The notes under the pieces: generated by a model
Told to the model about the DNA's origin: nothing
The model's database searches: none
What the model saw: only the letters and a program-made list of their open reading frames with translations
NCBI GenBank assembly: GCA_035356615.1
Contig: DAOQSN010000026.1
Coordinates: 12,618-76,617, forward strand
Reading direction: 5' to 3'
DNA from: JAKQDH01 sp029558835
GTDB lineage: Bacteria > Planctomycetota > Phycisphaerae > UBA1845
DNA: 64,000 nucleotides
Part shown: positions 16,517 through 25,447 of the stretch, piece by piece
How positions within the stretch are numbered: the first letter of the stretch is position 1
Layout of the letters: each line of letters starts with the position of its first letter
Program-made: the position numbers and the translations under genes

Positions 16517-18682
16517 ATGGACGACCGGAAGGACTTACTGCGTAACCTGCTGGTGTCGGCCGCGGTCTTCGTGTTCGCGCTGACCCTCCTCTCCAAGTGG
16601 CTGCCGTCCACGCCGCCGAGTGCGCCACCGCCGCCGGCAGGCGCTCCGACCCCTGACCCCACAGCCGGGGCCGCGGGGCCGACGACGACGCAAACGCCGG
16701 CACCGCCGGCCGGAGACGTGCCGGCGGAGTCCACCGGGGCGATCGGGGGAGCCCTCACGGTGCGTGAGGCGGAGGTCGTCGTCCTGCGGGAGATGGGGGC
16801 ACCGGCACCGGCGCTTGAGGTCGATGGACGCCGGCCTCGGCATCCCCCGGCGGGCCCGTATCGAATGCGTGTGCACTTGTGCAACCTGGGTGCCTCGATC
16901 GACACGGCCGCCATGGCCGACCACTGGCAGGACCTCGACGGCGCGGAACTCTACCACCTGCTCGAACCGGTCGGCTTGCCGGGCCCGAAGGAGGGCGGGG
17001 TGCACCGGTCACTCAGTGTGGACGCCGTCAACGTCGACAACCGCGGTGGGATTCTGCTGGCGGACAAGAAGTGGCACGTGCGTCCGGAAGAGGGCGTGAC
17101 GACGGATGCCGAGGGGCGCGAGAGCCTCGAGTTCTACGTCGACCTCGAAGAGGACGGACAGCCCGTCCTGCGCCTCACCCGCACTTACACGCTGGCGCCG
17201 CAACCGAAGGCGGAGGGACGGTTCGACCTGCGTGCGGACCTGCGGGTGGAGAACCTCTCGCCGGCCGCCCATGAGGTCGTGCTGACCTGCCGCGGCGGGG
17301 TCGGGGTGCACATGGCCAACTCCCGCACCGACGACCGTTTTGCCGACCTCGGGGTGCGCACCGCGCGGGGGGTGCGCGGCGACCGGCAAGCCCTGGCGGC
17401 GCTGTCGAAGAAGCCCGCCCCCGCGCCCGGCGCACTGCTCAGTCTGCCGTTGTTCGCGCCGACACAAATCGCGGCGGGTGAGAAGCTCACTTGGGTCGCC
17501 ACGGCCAACACGTACTTCACCTGTACCCTGGCTCCGCTCAACCGCGACGGCTCGGACGATGCCCTTTACCTGGCGGCCGCCGAACTGATTGACCTGGATC
17601 GCGAGCCGCTGACCGACAGCGACCGCACGGTCCGGCTCATCACGCGCAGCGAGTCGGTGCCGGCGGGAGGGACATTGCAGTACCCGTTCGACCTGTTTCT
17701 GGGCCCCAAGTTGCCGCGTTCGTTCCAGACGCTCGAACCTTACGCCGCCCGCAACTATTATTACCAGATTGCCCAGGGCTTCGGCTGGTGCACGTTTGCC
17801 TTCCTGGTGGAGCTGATGCTGTGGCTGCTCAACGGGCTGCACCGGGTGGTCTTCAACTATGGAGTTGCCATCATCATCCTGGTGCTGATCGTGCGCGGCC
17901 TGTTGCACCCGCTGACCAAGAAGGGGCAGGTGGACATGGTCCGCATGCAGCACCGCATGCAGGAACTGGCCCCCAAGATCGAGGAGATCAAGAAGAAGTA
18001 CGCCAACGACAAGGCCCGCATGAACCAGGAGATGATGAAGCTCAACATCAACCCGGTTGGGCAGATGATGACCTGCCTGCCGATGTTCATCCAGATGCCG
18101 ATCTGGGTGGCCCTGTGGTTGAGCCTCAGTAACAACATCGAGATGCGGCATGAGCCGTTCTTCGGCTGGATCCGGGACCTGACGGCGCCCGATGCCCTGT
18201 ATACGTTCGTGCGGCCGCTGACCGTGCCCCTACTGGGCTGGCAGATCGTCAGCTTCAACCTGCTGCCCCTGCTGCTCGCGTTGTTCATGTACACGCAGCA
18301 GAAACTGACGCCGCGACCGAAACCCAGCCCCAACATGACCGAGCAGCAGATCCAGCAGCAGGAGGCCATGCAGAAGATGATGCCCATCATGAGCATCATG
18401 ATGCTCATCATCTTCTATCCGGCGCCGAGCGGGCTTACTCTGTACATCATGACCAGCTCGCTGTTCGGAACGATCGAGCAGTGGGTGATCCGCAAGCACA
18501 TCAAGGCACGGGAGGCGGCGGGCACGCTGCACAAGCCGGAGCGTCCCCGCCGGCCGGTGCCGCTGGAAGGCGCCCCCCGCCCGCGGCCCACCGGCTTCTT
18601 TGCCAGACTCCAGAAACTCGCCGAAGACGCCCAGAAACACGCTCAGACCGGCGGCTCCCGCCCGCGCCGCGAGCGTGACTGA
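16517..18682 (+). CDS. yidC: membrane protein insertase YidC
   Basis: YidC inserts proteins into the inner membrane, alone or with SecYEG. The 721-residue protein has the first transmembrane anchor (residues 9-29), a Pro/Ala/Thr-rich linker, and a large periplasmic beta-sandwich domain (about 75-420). The conserved Oxa1-type core of five spans (about 430-680) includes YGVAIIILVLIVRGLLHPLTKK, where the arginine matches the functional hydrophilic groove. The cytoplasmic loop has QMMTCLPMFIQMPIWVALW. The tail is basic and Arg/Pro-rich, as in other long YidC proteins, and may touch the ribosome. Neither rnpA nor rpmH is adjacent, so the usual gene cluster is broken in this organism. Confidence 0.95.
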   Translation: MDDRKDLLRNLLVSAAVFVFALTLLSKWLPSTPPSAPPPPAGAPTPDPTAGAAGPTTTQTPAPPAGDVPAESTGAIGGALTVREAEVVVLREMGAPAPALEVDGRRPRHPPAGPYRMRVHLCNLGASIDTAAMADHWQDLDGAELYHLLEPVGLPGPKEGGVHRSLSVDAVNVDNRGGILLADKKWHVRPEEGVTTDAEGRESLEFYVDLEEDGQPVLRLTRTYTLAPQPKAEGRFDLRADLRVENLSPAAHEVVLTCRGGVGVHMANSRTDDRFADLGVRTARGVRGDRQALAALSKKPAPAPGALLSLPLFAPTQIAAGEKLTWVATANTYFTCTLAPLNRDGSDDALYLAAAELIDLDREPLTDSDRTVRLITRSESVPAGGTLQYPFDLFLGPKLPRSFQTLEPYAARNYYYQIAQGFGWCTFAFLVELMLWLLNGLHRVVFNYGVAIIILVLIVRGLLHPLTKKGQVDMVRMQHRMQELAPKIEEIKKKYANDKARMNQEMMKLNINPVGQMMTCLPMFIQMPIWVALWLSLSNNIEMRHEPFFGWIRDLTAPDALYTFVRPLTVPLLGWQIVSFNLLPLLLALFMYTQQKLTPRPKPSPNMTEQQIQQQEAMQKMMPIMSIMMLIIFYPAPSGLTLYIMTSSLFGTIEQWVIRKHIKAREAAGTLHKPERPRRPVPLEGAPRPRPTGFFARLQKLAEDAQKHAQTGGSRPRRERD

Positions 18683-19210
18683 GCCCGGCACCCGTGGTCA
18701 TAGTCTCGCACCGCACGACCATGCCCCGGCTCGAGGCGCACCCCGCCGTGCGGGCCCCCGCGATTCCTTGCCGACCGGACGACCAGCTTCTCTGAATGCA
18801 GAAGGCAATCGTCATGGCGCCTTGCCGCACCCGGAGACCAGGAAAAGGCTCATGGCGTCGTCAGCCCGTACTGGCGAGGATTCCAACTTCTCGCAGCAGA
18901 AAGGGGCAACCTGAGCTGCGCTACGGGCCACGTTCTGCCCGGCCCTGGAAGGGCCGCAGTCGGTAGCCAGGGGGTGTCAACCCCCGGGATGAGGACGCCC
19001 CCGTTTGTCTTCCCCGCCCCGGCGGGGCGGCGGAGGTACCAAGAAGGCGCTGGACTCCGCTCCCCAGGATTGCCACCCTGGGCTGACGACTTCGACCCCT
19101 CTGGGGTCGGATCAGCGGTCTCGCAAGCCGATGCGGACGAGGATTCCGACTGTTCAGAGCAGAATTCAGACGGGGCCTCCCCCGGGGACGCGGCTGTTGG
19201 GGGAACGGAC
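18683..19210. other. intergenic region with a string of hairpins
   Basis: From about 18935 to 19115 there are at least four consecutive palindromes: GGCCCTGGAAGGGCC, GGGGGTGTCAACCCCC, CCCCGCCCCGGCGGGGCGG and GACCCCTCTGGGGTC. Such strings recur between genes in planctomycetes and verrucomicrobia. The rest of the gap holds nothing recognisable. Confidence 0.55.
18935..19115. repeat. tandem array of unrelated hairpins
   Basis: Short hairpins follow each other with 10-40 base spacing and different stems, so this is not a simple terminator. The first, GGCCCTGGAAGGGCC, also matches GGGCCCTTCCAGGGCCGG at about 14400 in the reverse sense. Confidence 0.55.
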
Positions 19211-20146
19211 TCAAGGTAGCACGTCGGAGGCCGTGGAAGTCTCGACGGGTGTGGGAACCGCGGCCGGCTCCTGGGCAACCGCCACGGTGGGCAGTCCGTC
19301 GAGGAAGCGCATGATCTGGGCCGCGCAGGTCGGGCCTTCGAGCGTGTGGGGGGTGCCGTCGGTTTGCACCACAACGATGGCGGGCAGCTTTTGCACACCG
19401 AAGGGGCGGGCTCCCCACGCCGGCCAGGGCCAGTACCAGTCCCAGCGGGCGTGCACCCACTCCAGGCAGCGGGCGTGCAGGCCGGGGGCCGCGAAGTACT
19501 TCACCAGTCGGTCGCCGTCGCCGGACCAGAAACTCCCGCAGACGACCAGCAGGGGCTGGCCGCGGCGCTGTGCCTCTTCTCGGGCACGCGGAACGTTCCC
19601 ATACCACGAGTACGCGACGCGCCGCGGCAGATGCGGGTTATAGACGGGCGTGGCGCCGGGCCCCGTCGCGGTAGTGAAGAAGTCACGTAGGGCAGCCTCG
19701 TCCAGCGGGCCGCTGCGGGCGTGGTAGGTGCCGTCCTGGCGGACGATGATGAGGGCCGGCGCCCGCTCGACGCCGTACTGGGCAACGTAGCGGCGGTCCG
19801 GCTCATAGGTGTCGAACAACATCGCGCAGACGTAGGGCTCCAGCAGGGGCTTGATCGTGCTGCCGGACAGCAACTTCGGCAGATGGTCCTCCTCCCCCGG
19901 GCGGGCGTGCCGATACGCAATCAGCAGGTCCCGGCCGGACTTGTGGAAGCGCTTCTCGGCCGCCTCGTAGTCGCCCGCCCAGGTGAGCTGAATCCAGTAC
20001 CGCCCGGAGGTCTGGCAGCCTGACAGCAGGGCCAGACTCAGTACCGACGCCAGCACGCTTGCGGCCCGGGGGAGTCGGCCCGCCCAGGACCGCCCGCCTC
20101 GCGGAGGAGCGCTGGCACGGCACGGTATGGCGATGGCGTGATTCAT
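19211..20146 (-). CDS. lipoprotein with two thioredoxin-like domains
   Basis: This 311-residue protein has a signal peptide ending in the lipobox LLSGC, so it is a predicted lipoprotein. The body contains two thioredoxin-fold-like units. One has YGVERAPALIIVRQDGTYH (the cis-proline strand). The other runs RRGQPLLVVCGSFW to FGVQKLPAIVVVQTDGTPH. The CxxC active site is absent in both; only the fold and the proline strands are left, so a redox role is unlikely without other cysteines. It probably binds partners at the membrane. The ATG at 20146 starts a normal signal peptide (MNHAIAIPCRAS...). Confidence 0.7.
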   Translation of the reverse strand: MNHAIAIPCRASAPPRGGRSWAGRLPRAASVLASVLSLALLSGCQTSGRYWIQLTWAGDYEAAEKRFHKSGRDLLIAYRHARPGEEDHLPKLLSGSTIKPLLEPYVCAMLFDTYEPDRRYVAQYGVERAPALIIVRQDGTYHARSGPLDEAALRDFFTTATGPGATPVYNPHLPRRVAYSWYGNVPRAREEAQRRGQPLLVVCGSFWSGDGDRLVKYFAAPGLHARCLEWVHARWDWYWPWPAWGARPFGVQKLPAIVVVQTDGTPHTLEGPTCAAQIMRFLDGLPTVAVAQEPAAVPTPVETSTASDVLP

Positions 20147-20252
20147 GCGCGCTTGCCCAGAGAGACCATTCACCACGGCTAATGACACGCAACGGACCGC
20201 GCTGGTTGGCAGTTTAGCTGGTCCACGCGCAGGCGGCAACCGGTCCGGCCGC

Positions 20253-20660
20253 TCAGGCGCTGATGTGCACCAGTACCTGCCGCGCGGAGCCGTGGTGGCG
20301 ATGTTCCCACAGATAGATGCCCTGCCACCTGCCCAGCCCGAGCCGGCCCTCCACGATGGGAATGGAGAGCGTGGTGGCCGTCAGGGCCGCCTTGAGGTGC
20401 GAGGGCATGTCGTCGGGCCCCTCGGCCACGTGCGTATAGAGGGGGTCGTCCTCCGGCACGAGGCGGTGGAGCCACGCCTCCAGGTCGTGGCGGGCGGAGG
20501 GATCGGCATTCTCCTGGATGATCAGACTGGCGGAGGTATGCTGCACCATCACGGTGCAGAGACCGTCGGTTGCGCCGGCGGCGCGCACCACGGCCGCCAC
20601 CTCCGCGGTGATCTCGTGCAACCCCTGCCGCCGGGTGTTGACCGTCAGTTGGCGGGTCAT
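20253..20660 (-). CDS. YjbQ family protein (UPF0047)
   Basis: This 135-residue protein matches the compact YjbQ family. Motifs are LCTVMVQHTSASLIIQENAD, with the conserved His and Ser, then HVAEGPDDMPSHLKAAL and IPIVEGRLGLGRWQGIYLWE and a final HxGSARQVLVHI. Members trim or replace thiamine-phosphate synthase activity in E. coli, and the physiological reaction is unsettled. The ATG at 20660 has GGGGGAG just upstream and the length fits the family exactly. It is divergent from the glycosyltransferase gene. Confidence 0.9.
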   Translation of the reverse strand: MTRQLTVNTRRQGLHEITAEVAAVVRAAGATDGLCTVMVQHTSASLIIQENADPSARHDLEAWLHRLVPEDDPLYTHVAEGPDDMPSHLKAALTATTLSIPIVEGRLGLGRWQGIYLWEHRHHGSARQVLVHISA

Positions 20661-20879
20661 GTGTCTCCCCCGAACGTGCTGATCGGCGCGACTGGACCGT
20701 GGTATCCATGCCGTGGGGATAGCTGTCAAGTGACCTGCTCCACCCGCCGCGCTCCGCCCTCGGCAGGTCTGTGGCGGCGACCCAGGGATGCCCTGGGGGC
20801 GAAGTTGAGCCGGGGGCTTGGGCATTGCCGCAGCGTCGGGGACAATGACGGCCGGGGGTAAGCAGACGGGTGCAACGGC

Positions 20880-22853
20880 GTGTCTCAGGAAGGTTCGACA
20901 ACCGAGTGGAGTGTTCGGCGTCCGGCGGGCCGTCGTGAGCTGGCCCCGCTTGCCGGGGTGCTGCTGGTCGCGGCACTCCTGCGCGGGACGTACCTGGCGG
21001 AACTCGTGCACGCGCCTGATTTCGCGTCGCCGGCACTCGATGCCGCGTTCCATGACTACTGGGCGCGAGGGCTGGCGCTGGGGGACTGGTTGCTGGGCCC
21101 GGAGCATGCGGACCCGCAGATCAACAGCACGCCGTACTTTCGCCCGCCGGGTTACCCGTTCTTCCTGGCGCTGGTGTACGGGGCGACGGGGGGCAGCTAT
21201 CTGGCGGCCCGCCTGGTGCAGGTGGTGCTGGGGCTGGGTGGTTGCGTGCTGGCGTGGGCGCTGGGGCGGCGCGTGTTCGACGCGGGCACGGGGCTGCTGG
21301 CGGCCCTGCTACTGGCCTGTCACTGGGCGCCGATCTACTTCGAGGGCGAGTTGCTGGAGCCCGCGCTGCTGTCGGCGTTGCTGTTGGCGCTGCTGTACGT
21401 GGCGGCGGGTTGGCGCGAGCGTCTGACGTGGGCAAACAGCCTGACCGTCGGCGTATGGATGGGCCTGGCGGCACTGGTTCGCCCGAACGTACTGGCGTGT
21501 CTGCCGGTGATGTTGGCGTGGGCGTTTGCCTGTGCGCCGCGAGGCGCGCGGTGGCGGAGGGGCTGGCGGCCGGCCCTGCTGTTTCTGGTTGGCGTCGCGG
21601 CGGCCATCGCCCCGGTGACCATCCGCAACTACCGGGTGGCCAGGGACTTCGTGTTGATCTCGTCGAACGGAGGGATCAACTTCTACATTGGCAACAACGA
21701 GACGGCCGACGGTCTGTGGCCCCGCGTGCCGGGGCTGGGGGACATCATCGGGCGGGGCGGCTGGACCAGCTTTGACCACGCCCGCATCGTGGCCGGCGTG
21801 GAGCGGACGGCGGGGCGGTCGATGAGGCATTCGGAAGTGTCGCGCTACTTCGCGCGCAAGGGATGGGAGTTCATCCGCACCCATCCGGGCCGCACCCTGC
21901 AGTTGCTCGGCAAGAAGGCAGTGGCCTTCTGGGGCCCCGCGGAGATATCCAACAACAAAGTGCTGGCGCTGGACAAGGAGCATTCCGCCGTGCTGCGGTA
22001 CCTGCCGGGGTTCCCGCCGGTGGCCGCCCTGTTCCTGATGGGGCTGCTGGCGTGGGGCCTGGAGCGGCGGTGGGGTGCCGGGGCGTTACCCGCCGGCGGC
22101 GGGTCGTCTGCCGCGGGGCAAGCCCGCTTGCTGATCGTCGCGTTCGTGCTTGTCTACTTCGCGTCGTTCCTGCCGTTCTTCGTGGCTGGGCGGTACCGGG
22201 TGCCGCTGATGCCGCTGTTGCTGCTCTTGGGTGCCTGCGGATTAAGACAGATGGTGTTCTGCTTCCGCGCCCGGCGTCTGGCGGTGGCGGCGATGTTGTT
22301 GATCGTGGGTGTCGGCGGTTACCTGGCCGCGCAACACCCGTGGGTGCGCTACGAGCCCGATCGCGCCTGGTGGCACCTCCAACGGGCGGAGGCGGACGCC
22401 CGGCAGGGGCGGACCGAGTCGAGCATTGCCGAGCTGCGGGCGGCGTCGGCGTGCGACCCGCAGAGCGAGGTGGTGTACTACAAGCTGGGTCTGCAACTGG
22501 CGGCGGGCGAGCGGCACCGTGAGGCCGTCGAGGCGTTGCTGAAGGCCGTGGACCTGAAGCCGGCGTTCGCAGAGGCACACCAGGCTCTGGGCATCTCGTA
22601 CGGGATGCTCGACGACCCCGAGCAGGCGGCAGCGCATTACCGGGAAGCCATACGGCTCGCGCCTCGCCTGGTCGGAGCGCACTACAATCTGGGCATCGTG
22701 TTGGCGCACCTGGGGCGGTTCGACGAGGCCGTGGAGACCCTCGAACACGCCCGGGAACTTGCCCGGCAGGCGGGGCGGTCGGAACTGGAGGCGCGGATCG
22801 ACGCCCGCCTGGAGCAGTTCCGTGCTCGGATTCCACCGTCGGAGGGGCCGTGA
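20880..22853 (+). CDS. GT39-type membrane glycosyltransferase fused to TPR repeats
   Basis: This 657-residue integral membrane protein has about 10-12 spans and the features of the PMT/ArnT (GT39) superfamily. A conserved acidic residue sits in the first loop (HAPDFASPALDAAFHDYWARG), and a second loop has NSTPYFRPPGYPFFLALVY. Such enzymes move sugars from polyprenyl phosphate. The last 160 residues (about 500-645) are three TPR units (AEADARQGRTESSIAELRAA, GERHREAVEALLKAV, GRFDEAVETLEHARELA). The GTG at 20880 is the first possible start; its Shine-Dalgarno sequence is weak. The TPR tail suggests the enzyme is held in a complex. Confidence 0.8.
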   Translation: MSQEGSTTEWSVRRPAGRRELAPLAGVLLVAALLRGTYLAELVHAPDFASPALDAAFHDYWARGLALGDWLLGPEHADPQINSTPYFRPPGYPFFLALVYGATGGSYLAARLVQVVLGLGGCVLAWALGRRVFDAGTGLLAALLLACHWAPIYFEGELLEPALLSALLLALLYVAAGWRERLTWANSLTVGVWMGLAALVRPNVLACLPVMLAWAFACAPRGARWRRGWRPALLFLVGVAAAIAPVTIRNYRVARDFVLISSNGGINFYIGNNETADGLWPRVPGLGDIIGRGGWTSFDHARIVAGVERTAGRSMRHSEVSRYFARKGWEFIRTHPGRTLQLLGKKAVAFWGPAEISNNKVLALDKEHSAVLRYLPGFPPVAALFLMGLLAWGLERRWGAGALPAGGGSSAAGQARLLIVAFVLVYFASFLPFFVAGRYRVPLMPLLLLLGACGLRQMVFCFRARRLAVAAMLLIVGVGGYLAAQHPWVRYEPDRAWWHLQRAEADARQGRTESSIAELRAASACDPQSEVVYYKLGLQLAAGERHREAVEALLKAVDLKPAFAEAHQALGISYGMLDDPEQAAAHYREAIRLAPRLVGAHYNLGIVLAHLGRFDEAVETLEHARELARQAGRSELEARIDARLEQFRARIPPSEGP

Positions 22854-23034
22854 GCGCGGTAGCCGCGGTCGGGGCGAGCTCGGAGTACTCGGTGGGCTCG
22901 GGCGGTGCTGCGCCGCGCGGGCGGTGGGGGGATTCGGTACGTGGCGTGGGGGCCCCGCTCGGCGTATAGTCTCGCGGTCGGCGTGCGCGGACGGAGGCAA
23001 CGGGGAGTTGGAGGCGGCAGGGAGGCGGAAGCAG

Positions 23035-24084
23035 ATGAAAGAGGTTGAGTCGCCATCGGACCCGCGGGCAGCCCAGCGTCAGGCGCGGGCGGAGGCCATC
23101 CGGGGGTTCCTGGCGCAGTACGCCCCGAGCCCGCACGACGATCTGCTGGCGCAGATGCTGGTGAACATCTGCCGGCTGGCGGCCGACGGTGCCGACCGCG
23201 GCGACCTGAAGATCCTCAACACCGCACTGGCGGAATTGCGTTACGCCTTCAAGGTGTTTCAGCCGTATGCGGAGGTGCCCAAGGTCACGATCTTCGGGTC
23301 GGCCCGCACGCCCGAGGAGCATCCGCAGTACCAGGCGGCCCGGCGGTTCGCTGCCCTCATGCGCGAGCACGGCTGGATGGTGATCACGGGGGCGGGCAAC
23401 GGCATCATGCGGGCCGGGCACCACGGTGCCACCCGCGAAGCGAGCTTCGGCGTGGCCATCAGCCTGCCCTTCGAGCAGGAAACCAACACCATCATCGCCA
23501 ACGACGCCAAGCTCATCAACTTCCGTTACTTCTTCACGCGCAAGCTCATTTTCGTGAAAGAGGCGGAGGCGATCGCCCTGTTTCCGGGCGGGTTCGGCAC
23601 GCTCGACGAGTGTTTCGAGGCGCTCACGCTGGTGCAGACCGGCAAGGACTCGCCCAAGCCGATCGTGCTTTGTGACGAACCGGGTGGCACGTACTGGCGG
23701 GAATGGCGCCGCCACGTTGAGACGGTCCTGCTGCACGCCGGGATGATCGATCCGACGGACATGGACCTGTTTCATCTGACCGACCGGGCGGAGGATGCGG
23801 CAGAGGAGGTTCTGCGCTTCTATCGTTGCTATCATTCGTCGCGTTTTGTGGATGATCTGTTCGTGATCCGGCTGCAGCGGCCCTTGGCGGCCGCCACGCT
23901 TGCCGAGGTCGACGACACATTTGCCGATATCGTCGGCAAGGGGGGCTTCGAGCAGTTCCTTCACCCCGTGGAGGGTGAGGAAGGGGCGTTCCCGGAGCGG
24001 CCGCGGTTGACGTTCTATTACAATCGGCGCAGTGCGGGGCGGTTGCGGCTGCTCATTGACCGGATCAATCGGGACGTTTCATGA
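23035..24084 (+). CDS. LOG-family protein (Rossmann-fold, lysine decarboxylase-like)
   Basis: This 349-residue protein contains the LOG/YvdD domain: VTIFGSARTPEEHPQYQAA, GAGNGIMRAGHHGA and PGGFGTLDE (184-192), the signature that binds nucleotide phosphate. LOG proteins release cytokinin bases from their nucleotides or hydrolyse related compounds; the name lysine decarboxylase is historical and wrong. It has extra N- and C-terminal segments of about 80 and 100 residues, as in the longer bacterial form. The ATG at 23035 follows GGGAGGCGG at good spacing. It ends 24 bases before the MoxR start and is probably the first gene of that operon. Confidence 0.85.
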   Translation: MKEVESPSDPRAAQRQARAEAIRGFLAQYAPSPHDDLLAQMLVNICRLAADGADRGDLKILNTALAELRYAFKVFQPYAEVPKVTIFGSARTPEEHPQYQAARRFAALMREHGWMVITGAGNGIMRAGHHGATREASFGVAISLPFEQETNTIIANDAKLINFRYFFTRKLIFVKEAEAIALFPGGFGTLDECFEALTLVQTGKDSPKPIVLCDEPGGTYWREWRRHVETVLLHAGMIDPTDMDLFHLTDRAEDAAEEVLRFYRCYHSSRFVDDLFVIRLQRPLAAATLAEVDDTFADIVGKGGFEQFLHPVEGEEGAFPERPRLTFYYNRRSAGRLRLLIDRINRDVS

Positions 24085-24108
24085 ATCTCAATTTGCGGAG
24101 CTGAGTGT

Positions 24109-25209
24109 ATGTCCACGGAGCCCGTCCTGGAGGGGCCCGGCGCGACGCCGGACGACGTGGCGCTCATTGAGAAGCTCGCCACGGCCTACACGCGCATCCG
24201 GACCCAGCTTGCCCGCGTGATCGTCGGGCAGGACGAGGTGCTGGAGCAACTGCTGATTGCGCTGTTCAGCAACGGGCACTGCATCCTGGAGGGCGTGCCG
24301 GGGCTGGCCAAGACGCTGATGATCAGCACGCTGGCGCGGTGCCTGTCGCTGAGCTTCTCGCGGGTGCAGTTCACGCCGGACCTGATGCCCTCGGACATCA
24401 CCGGGACCGAGGTGATCGAGGAGGACAAGGCCACCGGCGCGCGCTCGCTGCGCTTCGTGAAGGGGCCGGTGTTCGCCCACGTGGTGCTGGCCGATGAGAT
24501 CAATCGCACGCCGCCCAAGACGCAGGCGGCGTTGCTGGAGGCGATGCAGGAGCGGCAGGTGACGGCCGCCGGTTTTCCCCACCGGCTGCCCCAGCCGTTC
24601 TACGTGCTGGCCACCCAGAACCCCATCGAGCAGGAGGGCACCTATCCGCTGCCGGAGGCGCAGCTTGATCGGTTCATGTTCAAGATTCTGGTGGGGTATC
24701 CCAGCGCGGAGGAGGAGTTTCGCATCGCCCAGATGACGAGTGCTCCGCAGGAAGTGGCGGTCGAGCGGGCGCTGACGGCGCGGGAGATTCTGGAGTTGCA
24801 GGAGCTGGTCCGGCGGGTGCCCTGTGCCGACCCCGTGATCCGGTACGTGCTGCGCCTGACGCGTGCGACCCGCACGGAGCAGGAGGCCGTGCCGCAGATG
24901 GTCCGCGACTACGTCGCCTGGGGGGTGGGGCCCCGGGCGTCCCAGTTCCTGGTCCTGGCCGGCAAGGCGCGGGCCGCTCTGCAGGGGCGTTACTATGTGT
25001 CATTCGATGACATCCGAGCGGTGGCGTACCCCGTGCTGCGGCACCGGGTGCTGACGAACTTCAACGCCGAGGCCGACGGGGTGCGCAGCGAGCAGGTTGT
25101 TGAGCATCTGTTGAGTACTTTGCCGGCCGAGCCCGGCGCGCACCTGGACCCCGCCCTGACTCGCCGGGTCTTCGCCACCCCGTCGCCGCGTGCCCCCGAG
25201 GGAACCTGA
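24109..25209 (+). CDS. MoxR-type AAA+ ATPase
   Basis: MoxR ATPases act as chaperones that mature or assemble complexes, usually with a VWA partner encoded nearby. The 366-residue protein has Walker A EGVPGLAKT (61-69), Walker B HVVLADE (124-130) and sensor-type ATQNPIEQEGTYPLPEAQLDRF. It is the first half of the ATPase/VWA pair of this operon, with the DUF58 protein downstream. The start ATG has GGAG about nine bases upstream. Confidence 0.93.
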   Translation: MSTEPVLEGPGATPDDVALIEKLATAYTRIRTQLARVIVGQDEVLEQLLIALFSNGHCILEGVPGLAKTLMISTLARCLSLSFSRVQFTPDLMPSDITGTEVIEEDKATGARSLRFVKGPVFAHVVLADEINRTPPKTQAALLEAMQERQVTAAGFPHRLPQPFYVLATQNPIEQEGTYPLPEAQLDRFMFKILVGYPSAEEEFRIAQMTSAPQEVAVERALTAREILELQELVRRVPCADPVIRYVLRLTRATRTEQEAVPQMVRDYVAWGVGPRASQFLVLAGKARAALQGRYYVSFDDIRAVAYPVLRHRVLTNFNAEADGVRSEQVVEHLLSTLPAEPGAHLDPALTRRVFATPSPRAPEGT

Positions 25210-25255
25210 ATGTGCGCCCGGTGCCTGAACGGCGTCAGCCCACGGAGAGACAGCC

Positions 25256-25362
25256 GGGTGGCATGCCCAAGCCCGCCGCAAGCGGGCGCCGGCATGCGTT
25301 GGCGCAGAAGGCGTGGTTGCGTGCCGCGGAGCATGGCGGCGCTACGCTTGGCCATGCCACCC
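25256..25362. repeat. full palindromic repeat, family 1 (copy E)
   Basis: GGGTGGCATGCCCAAGCCCG on the left pairs with CGCTTGGCCATGCCACCC on the right; the inner arms are GGCGCCGGCATGC and GCATGGCGGCGC. It sits inside the operon between the MoxR and DUF58 genes. Confidence 0.85.
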
Positions 25363-25413
25363 GGCGCCGAGGGTCGTTCTCCCCTGACGCGGGGCATCAA
25401 GGCGGTCCGCTTT

Positions 25414-25438
25414 CTGCATTCTTACTCCTGCATTCTTA
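25414..25438. repeat. short direct repeat of CTGCATTCTTA
   Basis: CTGCATTCTTA occurs at 25414-25424 and 25428-25438, just before the DUF58 gene. A related element, GGAATGCAGAA twice, is at 41865-41896. Confidence 0.5.
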
Positions 25439-25447
25439 ATTCCGTTT

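Noticed and set aside
21871..23964. Long minus-strand frame across the glycosyltransferase and LOG genes
   Set aside because: It spans two well-supported genes on the other strand and is Arg/Pro-rich without motifs.
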